This document shows, in pieces, positions 1-8,740 of a DNA stretch of 64,000 nucleotides (within the stretch, counting starts at the first letter, position 1; each line of letters begins with the position of its first letter). Origin of the DNA: Lentisalinibacter salinarum. GTDB lineage: Bacteria; Pseudomonadota; Gammaproteobacteria; Steroidobacterales; Woeseiaceae. The notes beneath the pieces are model-generated. The model did no database searches. It worked only from the letters and a program-made list of their open reading frames with translations, and was not told the origin of the DNA. The DNA is taken from positions 496,001 through 560,000 of the forward strand of contig NZ_JAPDRH010000001.1 in NCBI RefSeq assembly GCF_040706555.1, read 5' to 3'. The position numbers and the translations under genes are program-made.

Positions 1-34
1 TTACAACCCGCCGGATTTTGCGCATAAGGAGCCG

Positions 35-1174
35 ATGCGAATCTCATCGACTTTATCGGCGGTTTCGTCTGCCCTGGCCGTCATCCTTGTCGCCGGCCTC
101 CTCCTCCTGAGCGCAGGCTGCGGCGGCAGCGAGTCGGGAGCCGACGGCGGCGCGAAAGTGGTGAACGTCTTCAACTGGTCGGACTATATCGGGCCGGACA
201 CCATCGAGCGCTTCGAGCGCGAGACCGGTATCGAGGTCAACTACGACACTTACGATTCGTCCGAGATCGTCGATGCGAAACTGCTCGCGGGCAATACCGG
301 CTACGACGTCGTCGTGCACTCGGGCCAGTTCTCGGCCCGGCTGATCCCCATCGGCATCTACCAGCCGCTGGACCGCTCTCGGTTGCCGAACTGGAAGCAC
401 CTGGACCCGAAGATCATCGAGCAGGTCGAGGGCTACCCCGGCGCCAACGAACACTCCGCGGTGTATATGTGGGGCACGACCGGTTTCGCCTATAACGTGG
501 ACCTGGTGCGCGAGCGCATGCCCGACGCGCCGGTGCACAGCGCGAGGATGCTCTTCGACCCGGAGATCGTGCGGCGCTTCGCCGATTGCGGCGTGACGCT
601 GCTCGACTCGCCCACCGACGTCTTCCCGATGGTGCAGGCCTATCTGGGTCTGCCGCCCGGCAGCCTCGAGCCGGAGCATCTGCAGGCGGCGGAGGAGCAG
701 CTGATGCGCGTCCGGCCCTATATCCGCTACTTCAGCTCGACGAAGATGATCAGCGATCTGCCGAACCGGGAGGTCTGCATCGCCATGAGCTGGTCCGGCG
801 ACTACGCGCAGGCGGCGGCGCGCGCGGCCGAGACGGCGGCGCCCGTGCACCTCGAGTACACGGTGCCGGCGGAGGGCACGCTGCTCTGGTACGACGGGCT
901 GTATATCCCGGCGGACGCGCCGCACCCTGACAATGCGTACCGCTTCATCAACTTCCTGCTGCGGCCCGAGGTGATCGCTGACATCTCCAACTACGTCTAC
1001 TACGCGAACGGCAACCGTTCCTCGCTGCCGCTGCTCGACCCGGCGGTCGTGAACGATCCCGGCATCTATCCCGACGATGCCGTCTGGGAGCGCGCCCATC
1101 TCGCCCCGGTGTCGCCGCCGAAGATGGAGCGACCCCGCACACGGGCCTGGGCCCGGGTGAAGAGCGGCATCTGA
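35..1174 (+). CDS. Polyamine (putrescine/spermidine) ABC transporter substrate-binding lipoprotein
   Basis: 379 aa, PotF/PotD family. The N-terminus is a lipoprotein signal (hydrophobic residues about 10-26, lipobox LSAG-C with Cys29), so the protein should be anchored outside the inner membrane and deliver polyamine to the permease. The family hallmark NVFNWSDYIGPDTIERF near residues 44-60 matches the start of the mature PotF fold. An AAGGAG Shine-Dalgarno at 26-31 fixes the ATG at 35, although this frame stays open to the window edge; another frame ends in TAA at 25-27 and may be the tail of an upstream gene. The stop overlaps the ATPase start by one base (TGATG). Gene order binding protein, ATPase, permease, permease is that of potFGHI. 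Substrate within the polyamines is not resolved. Confidence 0.9.
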   Translation: MRISSTLSAVSSALAVILVAGLLLLSAGCGGSESGADGGAKVVNVFNWSDYIGPDTIERFERETGIEVNYDTYDSSEIVDAKLLAGNTGYDVVVHSGQFSARLIPIGIYQPLDRSRLPNWKHLDPKIIEQVEGYPGANEHSAVYMWGTTGFAYNVDLVRERMPDAPVHSARMLFDPEIVRRFADCGVTLLDSPTDVFPMVQAYLGLPPGSLEPEHLQAAEEQLMRVRPYIRYFSSTKMISDLPNREVCIAMSWSGDYAQAAARAAETAAPVHLEYTVPAEGTLLWYDGLYIPADAPHPDNAYRFINFLLRPEVIADISNYVYYANGNRSSLPLLDPAVVNDPGIYPDDAVWERAHLAPVSPPKMERPRTRAWARVKSGI

Positions 1175-2337
1175 TGCAGGGGGCAGTGCCGGGCGCGAGG
1201 ACGCCGGAACAGAAGGCGGCGGAACGCCCCTGGGAGGAGCCTGGCGCGCGTCCGTTCATCGAGCTGCAGGGCATCGGCAAGCGCTTCGGCGATTTCGTGG
1301 CTGTGGACGGCGTTGATCTCGCCGTCTACCGAGGCGAGCTCTTCTCGATCCTCGGCGCTTCCGGCTGCGGCAAGACGACGCTGCTCAGGATCATGGCGGG
1401 TTTCGAGACGCCCAGCGCCGGCCGCGTGATCATCGACGGCGCCGACGTGACCGACCAGCCGCCGTACCGGCGCCCGGTCAACATGATGTTCCAGTCCTAC
1501 GCGCTCTTCCCGCACATGAGCGTCCGGGACAATGTCGCGTACGGTCTGAAGAAGGAACGCCTGCCCCGCGGCGAGATCGACGACCGGGTGGCCGCCATGC
1601 TGGAACTCGTGAAGCTCGCCGAGTTCGCCGGGCGCCGGCCCGGGCAGCTCTCCGGCGGGCAATGCCAGCGGGTGGCGCTGGCACGCGCTCTCGTCAAACA
1701 GCCGAAGGTATTGCTGCTGGACGAACCGCTGGCCGCCCTCGACCGCAAGCTGCGCGAGCACACCCAGTTCGAACTCGCCAATCTCCAGGACGAGCTCGGC
1801 ATCACCTTCGTCGTGGTCACCCACGATCAGGAGGAGGCGATGATGCTGTCGACCCGCGTCGCGGTGATGGAGGCGGGGCGGCTGCGCCAGGTGGATACGC
1901 CGAGCCGCGTGTACGAGTATCCCGGCTGCCGTTTCGTCGCCGAGTTCATCGGCAACATCAATATTTTCGAGGGCCGGGTGGCAGAGGCGAAGCGCGACCG
2001 CGTGGCCGTCGAGTGCGCCGATGCCGGCACCGTCCTGCATGCGGAGACCTCGCAGAATCCCGCTCCGGGACGGCGCGCGAGTATCGCGATCCGCCCGGAG
2101 AAGATCTTCATCGACAAGGAGCCGCCGGCCGGGCGCGAGCAGACGACGCTGCGCGGCGTCGTCTGGGATTTCGGCTATTTCGGCAATCTGTCCCTCTATC
2201 AGGTGCGGCTCGCCAGCGGCAAGGTGGTGCTGGTGAGCGCGCAGAACCGGCGCCGCTCGGCCGATCGTCCGATCGACTGGGAGGACGAGGTCTATCTGTC
2301 CTGGGACGCGGCCAGCACGATACTGCTCGAGGACTGA
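1174..2337 (+). CDS. Polyamine ABC transporter ATP-binding protein (PotA/PotG type)
   Basis: 387 aa cytoplasmic ATPase powering the importer. Walker A GASGCGKTT at about residues 61-69, signature LSGGQCQRV (Cys where Gln is usual), Walker B LLLDEPLAALD and the switch His in VVTHDQEE are all present, followed by a C-terminal TOBE-like domain from about residue 280. The length is typical of PotA/PotG. It starts on the ATG overlapping the binding-protein stop and ends five bases before the first permease, so the four genes should be one transcript with translational coupling. The N-terminal 25 residues are a charged extension before the ABC fold; a later start cannot be excluded. Confidence 0.92.
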   Translation: MQGAVPGARTPEQKAAERPWEEPGARPFIELQGIGKRFGDFVAVDGVDLAVYRGELFSILGASGCGKTTLLRIMAGFETPSAGRVIIDGADVTDQPPYRRPVNMMFQSYALFPHMSVRDNVAYGLKKERLPRGEIDDRVAAMLELVKLAEFAGRRPGQLSGGQCQRVALARALVKQPKVLLLDEPLAALDRKLREHTQFELANLQDELGITFVVVTHDQEEAMMLSTRVAVMEAGRLRQVDTPSRVYEYPGCRFVAEFIGNINIFEGRVAEAKRDRVAVECADAGTVLHAETSQNPAPGRRASIAIRPEKIFIDKEPPAGREQTTLRGVVWDFGYFGNLSLYQVRLASGKVVLVSAQNRRRSADRPIDWEDEVYLSWDAASTILLED

Positions 2338-2342
2338 ACGGC

Positions 2343-3239
2343 GTGCCTCATCCGGACGGACACCGCCACCGCGACGCTCTCTGGGAGCGGATCGTGGTGG
2401 CGGCGCCCTATATCTGGCTGCTGGCGTTCTTCCTCGCCCCGTTCGCGATCGTCCTGAAGATCAGCCTGGCCGATCCGGTGATCGCGCAGCCGCCGTTCAC
2501 GCCGCTGCTGGATCCGGCCACAGGCGAGCTGCAGGCGAGCATGGACAACTATCTGTTCCTGCTGCAGGACAAACTCTACCTCTACACGTATCTCCGTTCG
2601 GTGCTGCTGGCCGCGAGCGCGACCGTCCTCTGTCTTCTGCTCGGCTACCCGATGGCGCTCGCGATAGCGCGCGCCGGCGAGCGGGTGCGCGGCTACCTGC
2701 TCCTCGCCATCATCCTGCCGTTCTGGATCTCGTTCCTGCTGCGGGTGTATGCCTGGATCGGTCTCCTGAACAACCACGGCTTCATCAACCAGCTGCTGCT
2801 CTGGCTGGGCGTCATCGATCAGCCGCTCGCGCTCCTCTACACGGATCTGGCGATCTACATCGGCATCGTCTACTCCTATCTGCCGTTCATGGTCCTGCCG
2901 CTCTATGCGACGCTGGAACGGCTGGACCCGGACACCGTGGAGGCGGCAGCGGATCTCGGCGCGCGGCCCTGGGAAGCGTTCCGCGACGTCACCTGGCCCA
3001 TGTCGCGGCCGGGCGTCATAGCCGGCTGTCTGCTGGTCTTCATCCCGGCCATGGGCGAATACGTCATCCCCTATCTCCTCGGCGGCCCGGAGAGTCTGAT
3101 GATCGGCCGCGTGCTGTTCGACGAGTTCTTCGTCAATCGGGACTGGCCCCTGGCGTCGAGCGTCGCGGTGGTGCTGTTGCTGCTCCTCGTCGCGCCGATC
3201 ATGCTGCTGCAGCGCTACCAGGCGGGGGGCGAGCGATGA
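2343..3239 (+). CDS. Polyamine ABC transporter permease (PotB/PotH type)
   Basis: 298 aa inner-membrane permease with about six hydrophobic segments. The EAA-type cytoplasmic loop EAAADLGARPWEAFRDVTWP lies near residues 200-219 and docks the ATPase. I chose GTG at 2343, five bases after the ATPase stop, because it gives a normal PotH-length protein starting just before the first membrane segment; the longer open frame upstream runs antiphase through the ATPase gene and is not coding. Its stop overlaps the next permease by four bases (ATGA). It is expected to form a heterodimeric channel with the downstream permease. Confidence 0.9.
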   Translation: MPHPDGHRHRDALWERIVVAAPYIWLLAFFLAPFAIVLKISLADPVIAQPPFTPLLDPATGELQASMDNYLFLLQDKLYLYTYLRSVLLAASATVLCLLLGYPMALAIARAGERVRGYLLLAIILPFWISFLLRVYAWIGLLNNHGFINQLLLWLGVIDQPLALLYTDLAIYIGIVYSYLPFMVLPLYATLERLDPDTVEAAADLGARPWEAFRDVTWPMSRPGVIAGCLLVFIPAMGEYVIPYLLGGPESLMIGRVLFDEFFVNRDWPLASSVAVVLLLLLVAPIMLLQRYQAGGER

Positions 3240-4048
3240 GGCACCGGTCCCGTTTCCTGCTGAGCGTGCTTGCCTTCGGCTATGCCTTCCTCTATCTGCC
3301 GATCGTGCTGGTCGTGATCTATTCGTTCAACGACTCGCGGCTGGTCACGGTGTGGGGCGGGTTCTCCACGCGCTGGTACGGGGAACTGCTGCGCAACGAG
3401 GAGGTGCTCGATGCGGCATTGCTCAGCCTGCGCGTCGCACTGGTTACCGCGACCGTCGCGACCGTGCTCGGCACCCTGGCCGGGCTGGCCCTGGCGCGCT
3501 TCCACCGCTTCCGCGGCAGGACGCTGTTCACCGGCATGATCACTGCGCCGCTGGTGATGCCCGAGGTGATCACCGGTCTCTCGCTGCTGCTCCTGTTCGT
3601 GACGCTGCAGGGCCTCATCGGCTGGCCGGGAGGGCGGGGCGCGACGACCATCACCATCGCCCACATCACCTTCGCCATGGCTTACGTAGCGGTGGTGGTG
3701 CGGTCCCGGGTCGTCGCGCTGGATACCTCGCTGGAGGAGGCCGCCATGGACCTCGGCGGGCGGCCGCACCGGGTGCTCTTCGATATCACGCTGCCGCTGA
3801 TAGCCCCCTCCATGGCGGCCGGCTGGCTGCTCGCGTTCACGCTCTCGCTGGACGACCTCGTCATCGCGAGTTTCGTATCCGGCCCCGGCGCGAGCACGCT
3901 GCCGATGCTGATCTTCTCGAAGGTGAAGCTCGGCGTGACGCCGGACATCAATGCGCTCGCCACCCTGATCATCGCCGTCGTCTTCGTCGGCGTGCTGATC
4001 GCGTTCTTCGTCACCCGTCGCCGCTCGACAGAGCCGCCGCCCGGCTGA
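3236..4048 (+). CDS. Polyamine ABC transporter permease (PotC/PotI type)
   Basis: 270 aa, second permease of the importer. The start fits the family: a first hydrophobic segment followed by LPIVLVVIYSFNDSR near residues 21-35, and the EAA loop EEAAMDLGGRPHRVLFDITL near residues 167-186. The ATG overlaps the previous stop as ATGA. The gene ends only five bases from the stop of the convergent exchanger gene, leaving no room for a separate terminator, so read-through into antisense of that gene is likely. Confidence 0.92.
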   Translation: MRHRSRFLLSVLAFGYAFLYLPIVLVVIYSFNDSRLVTVWGGFSTRWYGELLRNEEVLDAALLSLRVALVTATVATVLGTLAGLALARFHRFRGRTLFTGMITAPLVMPEVITGLSLLLLFVTLQGLIGWPGGRGATTITIAHITFAMAYVAVVVRSRVVALDTSLEEAAMDLGGRPHRVLFDITLPLIAPSMAAGWLLAFTLSLDDLVIASFVSGPGASTLPMLIFSKVKLGVTPDINALATLIIAVVFVGVLIAFFVTRRRSTEPPPG

Positions 4049-4053
4049 GTGCG

Positions 4054-5088
4054 TCAGGCGGCCAGCCCGACGAGGCCGGCGCCCGCGAGATAGACGAGCA
4101 GCAGCAGGACGCTCTCGAAACCGATATTGCCCACGCCATGGCGTTCGCGGAACAGCAGGCCGGCCATCAGGACGGCGGTCATCAGCAGGGTCAGCGCCAG
4201 CCAGAGCAGCTCGCCGCCTGCCAGTGCCGCGTAGATGGGGCCCTCCCGGTAGGCGAAGTCGGATACGGCCACGAACAGGGTATCGAAGGCGTTGCCGCCG
4301 ATGATGTCTCCCACCGCCAGCGTGAGGGCGCCCATGCGCACGGCCGAGACGGCGATGACCAGTTCCGGCAGCGAGGTGGCGACGGCGGTGAGGGTACCGC
4401 CGACGAAGCTCTCCGACAGCCCCGTCCGGGCGGCCAGCGGGACGGCGACTCTTGCGAGGACCCAGCCCGAGGAGCCGACCAGCGCGGCGCAGCCGGCGAA
4501 GATCAGCCACAGCGACGGCAGTCCCAGCCGGGTACGCAGGGGGCGGGCGCTGCCGTCCGGGCGCGTGTCCGCCGTGCGCTTCGGCAGCCACATGGGGCTT
4601 TTGTGGGTGCGCACCAGCAGCGACAGGCCCAGCAGGTAGGCGCCGATCAGCACGGCACTCACGGGGTGTACGCCGAGCACGGCGAGCCCGGGCACGGCGA
4701 AGGCGATCATCTGCAGCGCGAGCAGGATCATCAGGAACGCGCACATCATCAGGTTCTCGACCGACGCGGCCGCATGTTCCAGGTTGGCCCGGCGATAGAA
4801 GATGTCCGCGATGGCGAGGAAGGCGGTCTGCGCCGCGATGCCGCCGAGTGCATTGCTCACCGCCAGTTCCGCGTGCCCGTTCCAGGCGGCGGTCACCGAG
4901 GTGGTGATGCCGGACAGCGACGTGGCGCCGCCGATCAGTACGGCGCCCATGAGCGCCTCGCCGAGGCCGGTGCGGTGGGCGAGGTCCCGCGCCGCCCGGG
5001 TCATGATCACTCCGAACACGCCGATCAGTGCCGCCGCCGCGCCGAAGGCGGCCACCAGCGCGGTCAGCGGCCAGCCCGTCGGGTCCAT
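4054..5088 (-). CDS. Sodium/calcium exchanger-type (CaCA superfamily) membrane protein
   Basis: 344 aa integral membrane antiporter with about ten hydrophobic segments in two homologous halves. The second alpha repeat is typical of the family (TAVATSLPELVIAVSAVR then GDIIGGNAFDTLF, residues about 235-275). In the first half the equivalent region is GGATSLSGITTSVTAAW near residues 53-69, where SLSG replaces the usual SLPE, so one ion-binding acid is missing and ion selectivity may differ from classical calcium/proton or calcium/sodium exchange. No strong Shine-Dalgarno precedes the ATG (GGGGC about seven bases upstream). The gene stands alone, convergent with the polyamine operon and divergent from the acyl-CoA ligase. 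Confidence 0.75.
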   Translation of the reverse strand: MDPTGWPLTALVAAFGAAAALIGVFGVIMTRAARDLAHRTGLGEALMGAVLIGGATSLSGITTSVTAAWNGHAELAVSNALGGIAAQTAFLAIADIFYRRANLEHAAASVENLMMCAFLMILLALQMIAFAVPGLAVLGVHPVSAVLIGAYLLGLSLLVRTHKSPMWLPKRTADTRPDGSARPLRTRLGLPSLWLIFAGCAALVGSSGWVLARVAVPLAARTGLSESFVGGTLTAVATSLPELVIAVSAVRMGALTLAVGDIIGGNAFDTLFVAVSDFAYREGPIYAALAGGELLWLALTLLMTAVLMAGLLFRERHGVGNIGFESVLLLLVYLAGAGLVGLAA

Positions 5089-5125
5089 GCCGATGCCCCG
5101 CAGTCCTGCTCGCAGCCCATGATCA

Positions 5126-5177
5126 TGCGGTCAGCCTACGCGAGAGCGCCGGCCGCTGTCTGCCGTGGCTGACCGCA
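5126..5177. repeat. 11-bp perfect inverted repeat in divergent promoter region
   Basis: The arms TGCGGTCAGCC (5126-5136) and GGCTGACCGCA (5167-5177) are exact reverse complements separated by 30 bases. They lie between the divergently transcribed exchanger (start 5088) and acyl-CoA ligase (start 5295). They could be a two-site operator or a long-loop hairpin in the exchanger leader. No regulator gene is adjacent. The rest of 5089-5294 holds a -10-like CATAAT at 5216-5221 for the ligase and nothing else recognised. Confidence 0.5.
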
Positions 5178-5294
5178 GCGTGGCCGGAACAGATGAATCC
5201 CGCGGCCGGAGTGCGCATAATCGACGACGCGCCACATGACTCGCCACGCCTCGCGCGGCGACGCAGACAACGATAACCGGAAGGGGGATGCCGC

Positions 5295-6872
5295 ATGCAG
5301 GTACCGCTGCTCGTCGACGATTTCCTGGAGCGCCCCGTGCGGCTGTACCCGGACAAGACCGCGGTCGTGGACGGCGATCGCCGCTATACCTACGCCGAAT
5401 ACGCGGAACGGGTCTGGCGGCTGGGCAACGCGCTGGCGGGGCTGGGCATCGGGCAGGGAGACCGGGTCTGCATCCTGAGTCCGAACTCCCACTTCTTCCT
5501 GGAGAGCTTCTTCGCCACCGCCCGCATCGGCGCGATCCTGGTACCGCTCAACTACCGGCTGACGCCGGAAGACCATGCCTACATCATCGATCACGCCGGC
5601 GTGAAGGCGGTGCTGGTCGATTACGAGTACACGGGCATGGTGGACGCCATCCGTGAGCGGCTGCCCACGGTGGAGCACTGGGTGGTGGCCGCCCACGACG
5701 GCGCCGAACGGGACGGCTGGACGGACTGGGAGGCGCTCATCGCGGCAGCGTCGTCGGACGCGCCGGCGCCCCCGGCGCGGAACGAGAACGACGTGGTCTC
5801 CATCAACTACACCTCCGGCACCACGGCGCGGCCGAAGGGCGTCATGCTCACGCACCGCAACTGCTACCTGAACGCCTACAGCCTGATCGCCCATCTGCGC
5901 GTGGCGCATGACGACGTGGAGCTGTGGACGCTGCCGCTGTTCCACGTAAACGGCTGGGGCGGCGTCTACGCGCTGACCGGCATGGGCGGTACCCACGTCG
6001 TCCTGCGCGCGGTGGAGGGCCGGCGCATCTACGAGCTGATGGAGCAGGAGGGCGTGACCTTCGCCTGCATGGCCCCCGCGGTGCTGCGCACCATCCTCGA
6101 CTACCCGGACAAGGACGCCCACGAAATCGCCGTGAAGCCGCGCTTCACCGTGGCCGGCGCACCGCCCCCCGCCGCCTTCATCGAGCGCCTGGAGCGGGAG
6201 CTCGGCTGGCAGTTCATCCAGCTCTACGGCCTCACCGAGACGTCACCGTTCCTGACCTATTCCGGCCCTGACTACGGGACGGCGGAGGACGACTGGCAGC
6301 GCCGCGCCCGCGCCGGGGTGCCGGCCATCGGCGTCGACATCCGGCTGCTGGACGGCGACGGCAACGAGGTGGCGAAGGACGGGGAGTCCGTGGGCGAGGT
6401 CTGCGCGCGCTCCAACGTGGTGTTCGAGGGTTACTGGCAGCAGCCCGAGGAGACCGACAAGGCCATCCGCGACGGCTATTTCCACACCGGCGATCTCGCC
6501 GTCTGGGACGCGGTGGGCAACATCCACATTGTCGACCGCAAGAAGGACGTGATCATTTCCGGCGGCGAGAACATCAGCTCGCCGGACATCGAGGATACGC
6601 TGTACAGGCACCCGGCCGTCCTGGAGTGTGCCGTCATCGGCGTGCCCCACGAGAAGTGGGGCGAGACGCCGAAGGCGCTGGTGGTGCTGCGCGACGGTCA
6701 CGACGTCGGCGAGGAGGAGCTGATCGCCTTCTGCCGGGACAACATGGCGCACTTCAAATGCCCCACGTCGGTGGAGTTCATCGAGGAACTGCCCCGCACC
6801 GCCACGGGCAAGCTGCAGAAGTTCAAACTCCGCGACCGCTACTGGCAGGGCGGCCGGCGGGTGTCCGGCTAG
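5295..6872 (+). CDS. Acyl-CoA synthetase (AMP-forming, class I adenylate-forming enzyme)
   Basis: 525 aa cytoplasmic ligase that activates a carboxylic acid as acyl-AMP and transfers it to CoA. The P-loop-like A3 motif YTSGTTARPKGVMLTH is near residues 172-187, the A5 motif YGLTETSP near 311, the A7 Asp in YFHTGDLAVWD near 394-404, the hinge IVDRKKDVIISGGENISS follows, and the catalytic Lys of TGKLQKFKLR is near 504-513. All core residues are present, so it should be active. Overall form resembles medium/long-chain fatty acyl-CoA ligases, but the acid cannot be read from sequence. AAGGGGG at 5280-5286 supports the ATG. It is monocistronic, with no beta-oxidation gene beside it. Confidence 0.88.
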   Translation: MQVPLLVDDFLERPVRLYPDKTAVVDGDRRYTYAEYAERVWRLGNALAGLGIGQGDRVCILSPNSHFFLESFFATARIGAILVPLNYRLTPEDHAYIIDHAGVKAVLVDYEYTGMVDAIRERLPTVEHWVVAAHDGAERDGWTDWEALIAAASSDAPAPPARNENDVVSINYTSGTTARPKGVMLTHRNCYLNAYSLIAHLRVAHDDVELWTLPLFHVNGWGGVYALTGMGGTHVVLRAVEGRRIYELMEQEGVTFACMAPAVLRTILDYPDKDAHEIAVKPRFTVAGAPPPAAFIERLERELGWQFIQLYGLTETSPFLTYSGPDYGTAEDDWQRRARAGVPAIGVDIRLLDGDGNEVAKDGESVGEVCARSNVVFEGYWQQPEETDKAIRDGYFHTGDLAVWDAVGNIHIVDRKKDVIISGGENISSPDIEDTLYRHPAVLECAVIGVPHEKWGETPKALVVLRDGHDVGEEELIAFCRDNMAHFKCPTSVEFIEELPRTATGKLQKFKLRDRYWQGGRRVSG

Positions 6873-6881
6873 CGTTCTACG

Positions 6882-6900
6882 CGGCCGGCGCCACCGGCCG
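6882..6900. terminator. Possible hairpin between convergent acyl-CoA ligase and ald
   Basis: The arms CGGCCGG and CCGGCCG enclose a five-base loop in the 37-base gap between convergent stops. There is no U-tract on either strand, so intrinsic termination is uncertain; it could act as an mRNA 3' end stabiliser or with Rho. Confidence 0.35.
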
Positions 6901-6909
6901 GCGTCGTGC

Positions 6910-8031
6910 CTAGGCCGCGCGGACCGCTTCCTCCGGCGGCATGTAGCTGTAGCCGAGATCCTCCGCCACGGCCTCGTGCGTGACGTGACCCGCGTGCACG
7001 TTCAGCCCGTGGGCCAGGTGCGCGTCGGCCGCCAGCGCCTTGCGCCAGCCGTGGTCCGCCAGCGCGCGCACGAAGGGCAGCGTCACGTTGGTCAGTGCGA
7101 ACGTGGACGTGCGCGGCACCGCCCCCGGCATGTTGGTGACGCAGTAGTGCACCACGTCGTCCACGATGTAGGTGGGTTCCGCATGCGTGGTCGGCCGGCT
7201 GGTCTCGAAGCAACCGCCCTGGTCGATTGAGATGTCGACCAGCACCGAACCGGGCCACATCGCCTTCACGTGCTCCTCCGTGACCAGCTTGGGCGCGGCG
7301 TGGCCGGTGATCAGCACCGAGCCGATCACGAGGTCCGCCCGCGGCACCAGGGTGTCGATGGAATGCTGGGTGGAGAACTCCGTCTTCAGGCGGCCGCCGA
7401 AGATGTCGTTCAGCTGTCGCAACCGGGGCACGGAGCGGTCGATCACCGTCACCTCGGCGCCGAGGCCGATGGCCATCTCCGCCGCATTCGTGCCGGCGAC
7501 GCCGCCGCCCAGCACGACGACCCGGGCGGGCCGCACGCCGGGCACGCCGCCGAGCAGGATGCCGCGGCCGCCGCCGGCCTTCTGCAGCGCGAAGGCACCG
7601 GCCTGGATGGACATGCGCCCGGCCACCTCGCTCATGGGGGTCAGCAGCGGCAGCGAGCCGCCGGGACCGGTGACGGTCTCGTAGGCGACGGCCGTGCAGC
7701 CCGACTTCACCAGGCCCTCTGCCTGCTGGGGGTCGGCGGCGAGATGCAGGTAGGTGAACAGCACCTGCCCCTCGCGCAGCATCTCGCATTCCTTCAGCTG
7801 GGGCTCCTTGACCTTGACGATCAGCTCGCCCTGCTCGAACACCTCCGCCGCGTTGGCCGCGATGCTGGCGCCGGCCGCGCGGTAGTCGTCGTCGCTCATG
7901 TTGATGGCAAGCCCGGCACCGGTCTCGACGATCACCTCGTGGCCCGCCTGCACCATCTCCTTCACGCCGGCCGGCACCATGCCGACCCGGTACTCGTGGA
8001 TCTTGATCTCTTTCGGTACGCCGATACGCAT
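6910..8031 (-). CDS. ald: Alanine dehydrogenase
   Basis: 373 aa cytoplasmic NAD-dependent enzyme interconverting L-alanine with pyruvate and ammonia. The start MRIGVPKEIKIHEYRVG is diagnostic, with Arg15 and the conserved Lys in VKVKEP near 74 and His in FTYLHLAAD near 96. The NAD-binding Rossmann motif appears as GGGVAGTNAAEMA near 174-186, slightly different from the common GAGVVG. Length matches the family. AGGGGGA precedes the ATG. It diverges from an Lrp/AsnC regulator 142 bases away, the usual arrangement for alanine-responsive control of ald. Confidence 0.95.
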   Translation of the reverse strand: MRIGVPKEIKIHEYRVGMVPAGVKEMVQAGHEVIVETGAGLAINMSDDDYRAAGASIAANAAEVFEQGELIVKVKEPQLKECEMLREGQVLFTYLHLAADPQQAEGLVKSGCTAVAYETVTGPGGSLPLLTPMSEVAGRMSIQAGAFALQKAGGGRGILLGGVPGVRPARVVVLGGGVAGTNAAEMAIGLGAEVTVIDRSVPRLRQLNDIFGGRLKTEFSTQHSIDTLVPRADLVIGSVLITGHAAPKLVTEEHVKAMWPGSVLVDISIDQGGCFETSRPTTHAEPTYIVDDVVHYCVTNMPGAVPRTSTFALTNVTLPFVRALADHGWRKALAADAHLAHGLNVHAGHVTHEAVAEDLGYSYMPPEEAVRAA

Positions 8032-8173
8032 GGTGTTCCCCCTGTCTCGCCGGCAGTCTCAGATATCAACAGCATAGCGCCGGGGGCGGGCGGCCGTTGC
8101 GAATTACGGGCATGCCGACCGGCTTTCATGGCAGAATCTGCGAGAATAAGCTGTTAATACGCAATTCCCTGCG

Positions 8174-8635
8174 ATGAATACGGATCGTTACGACAGAGCC
8201 ATACTTTGCGCCCTGCAGCGCGACGGGCGCATCAGCAACGTGGAGCTCGCCGCCCGGGTGAATCTCTCCGAATCCGCTTGCCTGCGCCGGGTGCGAGCTC
8301 TCGAGCGGGCCGGGCTCATCGAGCGCTATGCGGCGCTCCTCGACCAGAACCGGGTGGGGCTGCCGGGCAACGTCTTCGTCAGCATCACGCTGCAGCGCGA
8401 GGAGCAGAGCGACCTCGACGCGTTCGAGGCGGCCGTGCGCGAGCTGCCGGAGGTGATGGAGTGCTATCTCATGACCGGCGAGTTCGACTACCTGCTGCGC
8501 CTGGTGGTCGCCGACATGGCGGACTTCGAGCGCATCCATCGCCAGCACCTCGCCACGCTGCCGGGTGTGGCCCGGGTGCACTCCAGCGTCGCGCTGCGCA
8601 CGGTGCGGCGCACGACGGAGCTGCCCATCCCCTGA
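8174..8635 (+). CDS. Lrp/AsnC family transcriptional regulator (likely controls ald)
   Basis: 153 aa DNA-binding regulator. An N-terminal helix-turn-helix (about residues 4-60, with ISNVELAARVNLSESACLRRV) is followed by a RAM/AsnC effector-binding domain (about 65-145). Such proteins form octamers and sense amino acids. Divergence from ald suggests an AldR-like role, inferred from position. The start lacks a clear Shine-Dalgarno; a TAATAC element at 8155-8160 would give a leader of only a few bases. The 8032-8173 gap holds A/T-rich half-sites (GCGAATT, CGCAATT) that could bind it, but no convincing dyad. Confidence 0.88.
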   Translation: MNTDRYDRAILCALQRDGRISNVELAARVNLSESACLRRVRALERAGLIERYAALLDQNRVGLPGNVFVSITLQREEQSDLDAFEAAVRELPEVMECYLMTGEFDYLLRLVVADMADFERIHRQHLATLPGVARVHSSVALRTVRRTTELPIP

Positions 8636-8740
8636 ACTTCCCGTCAGGCCCCGCGCGCCGGCGGCATCTACTTATTGGTCGGACACGGGGCCGGCGGTAG
8701 CGTGGAAGCGAGGCCGGCAGGCAGCCGCAAGGAGGTCGGT

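Noticed and set aside
1..27. Possible tail of an upstream gene ending at TAA 25-27
   Set aside because: Only eight codons are visible, too few to support a coding call.
5136..6122. 328-codon minus-strand frame opposite the acyl-CoA ligase
   Set aside because: No ribosome-binding site or domain, and the opposite strand is a complete adenylate-forming enzyme.
6882..6900. Confident intrinsic terminator between the ligase and ald genes
   Set aside because: A stem is present but there is no U-tract on either strand, so it is listed only as a possible structure.
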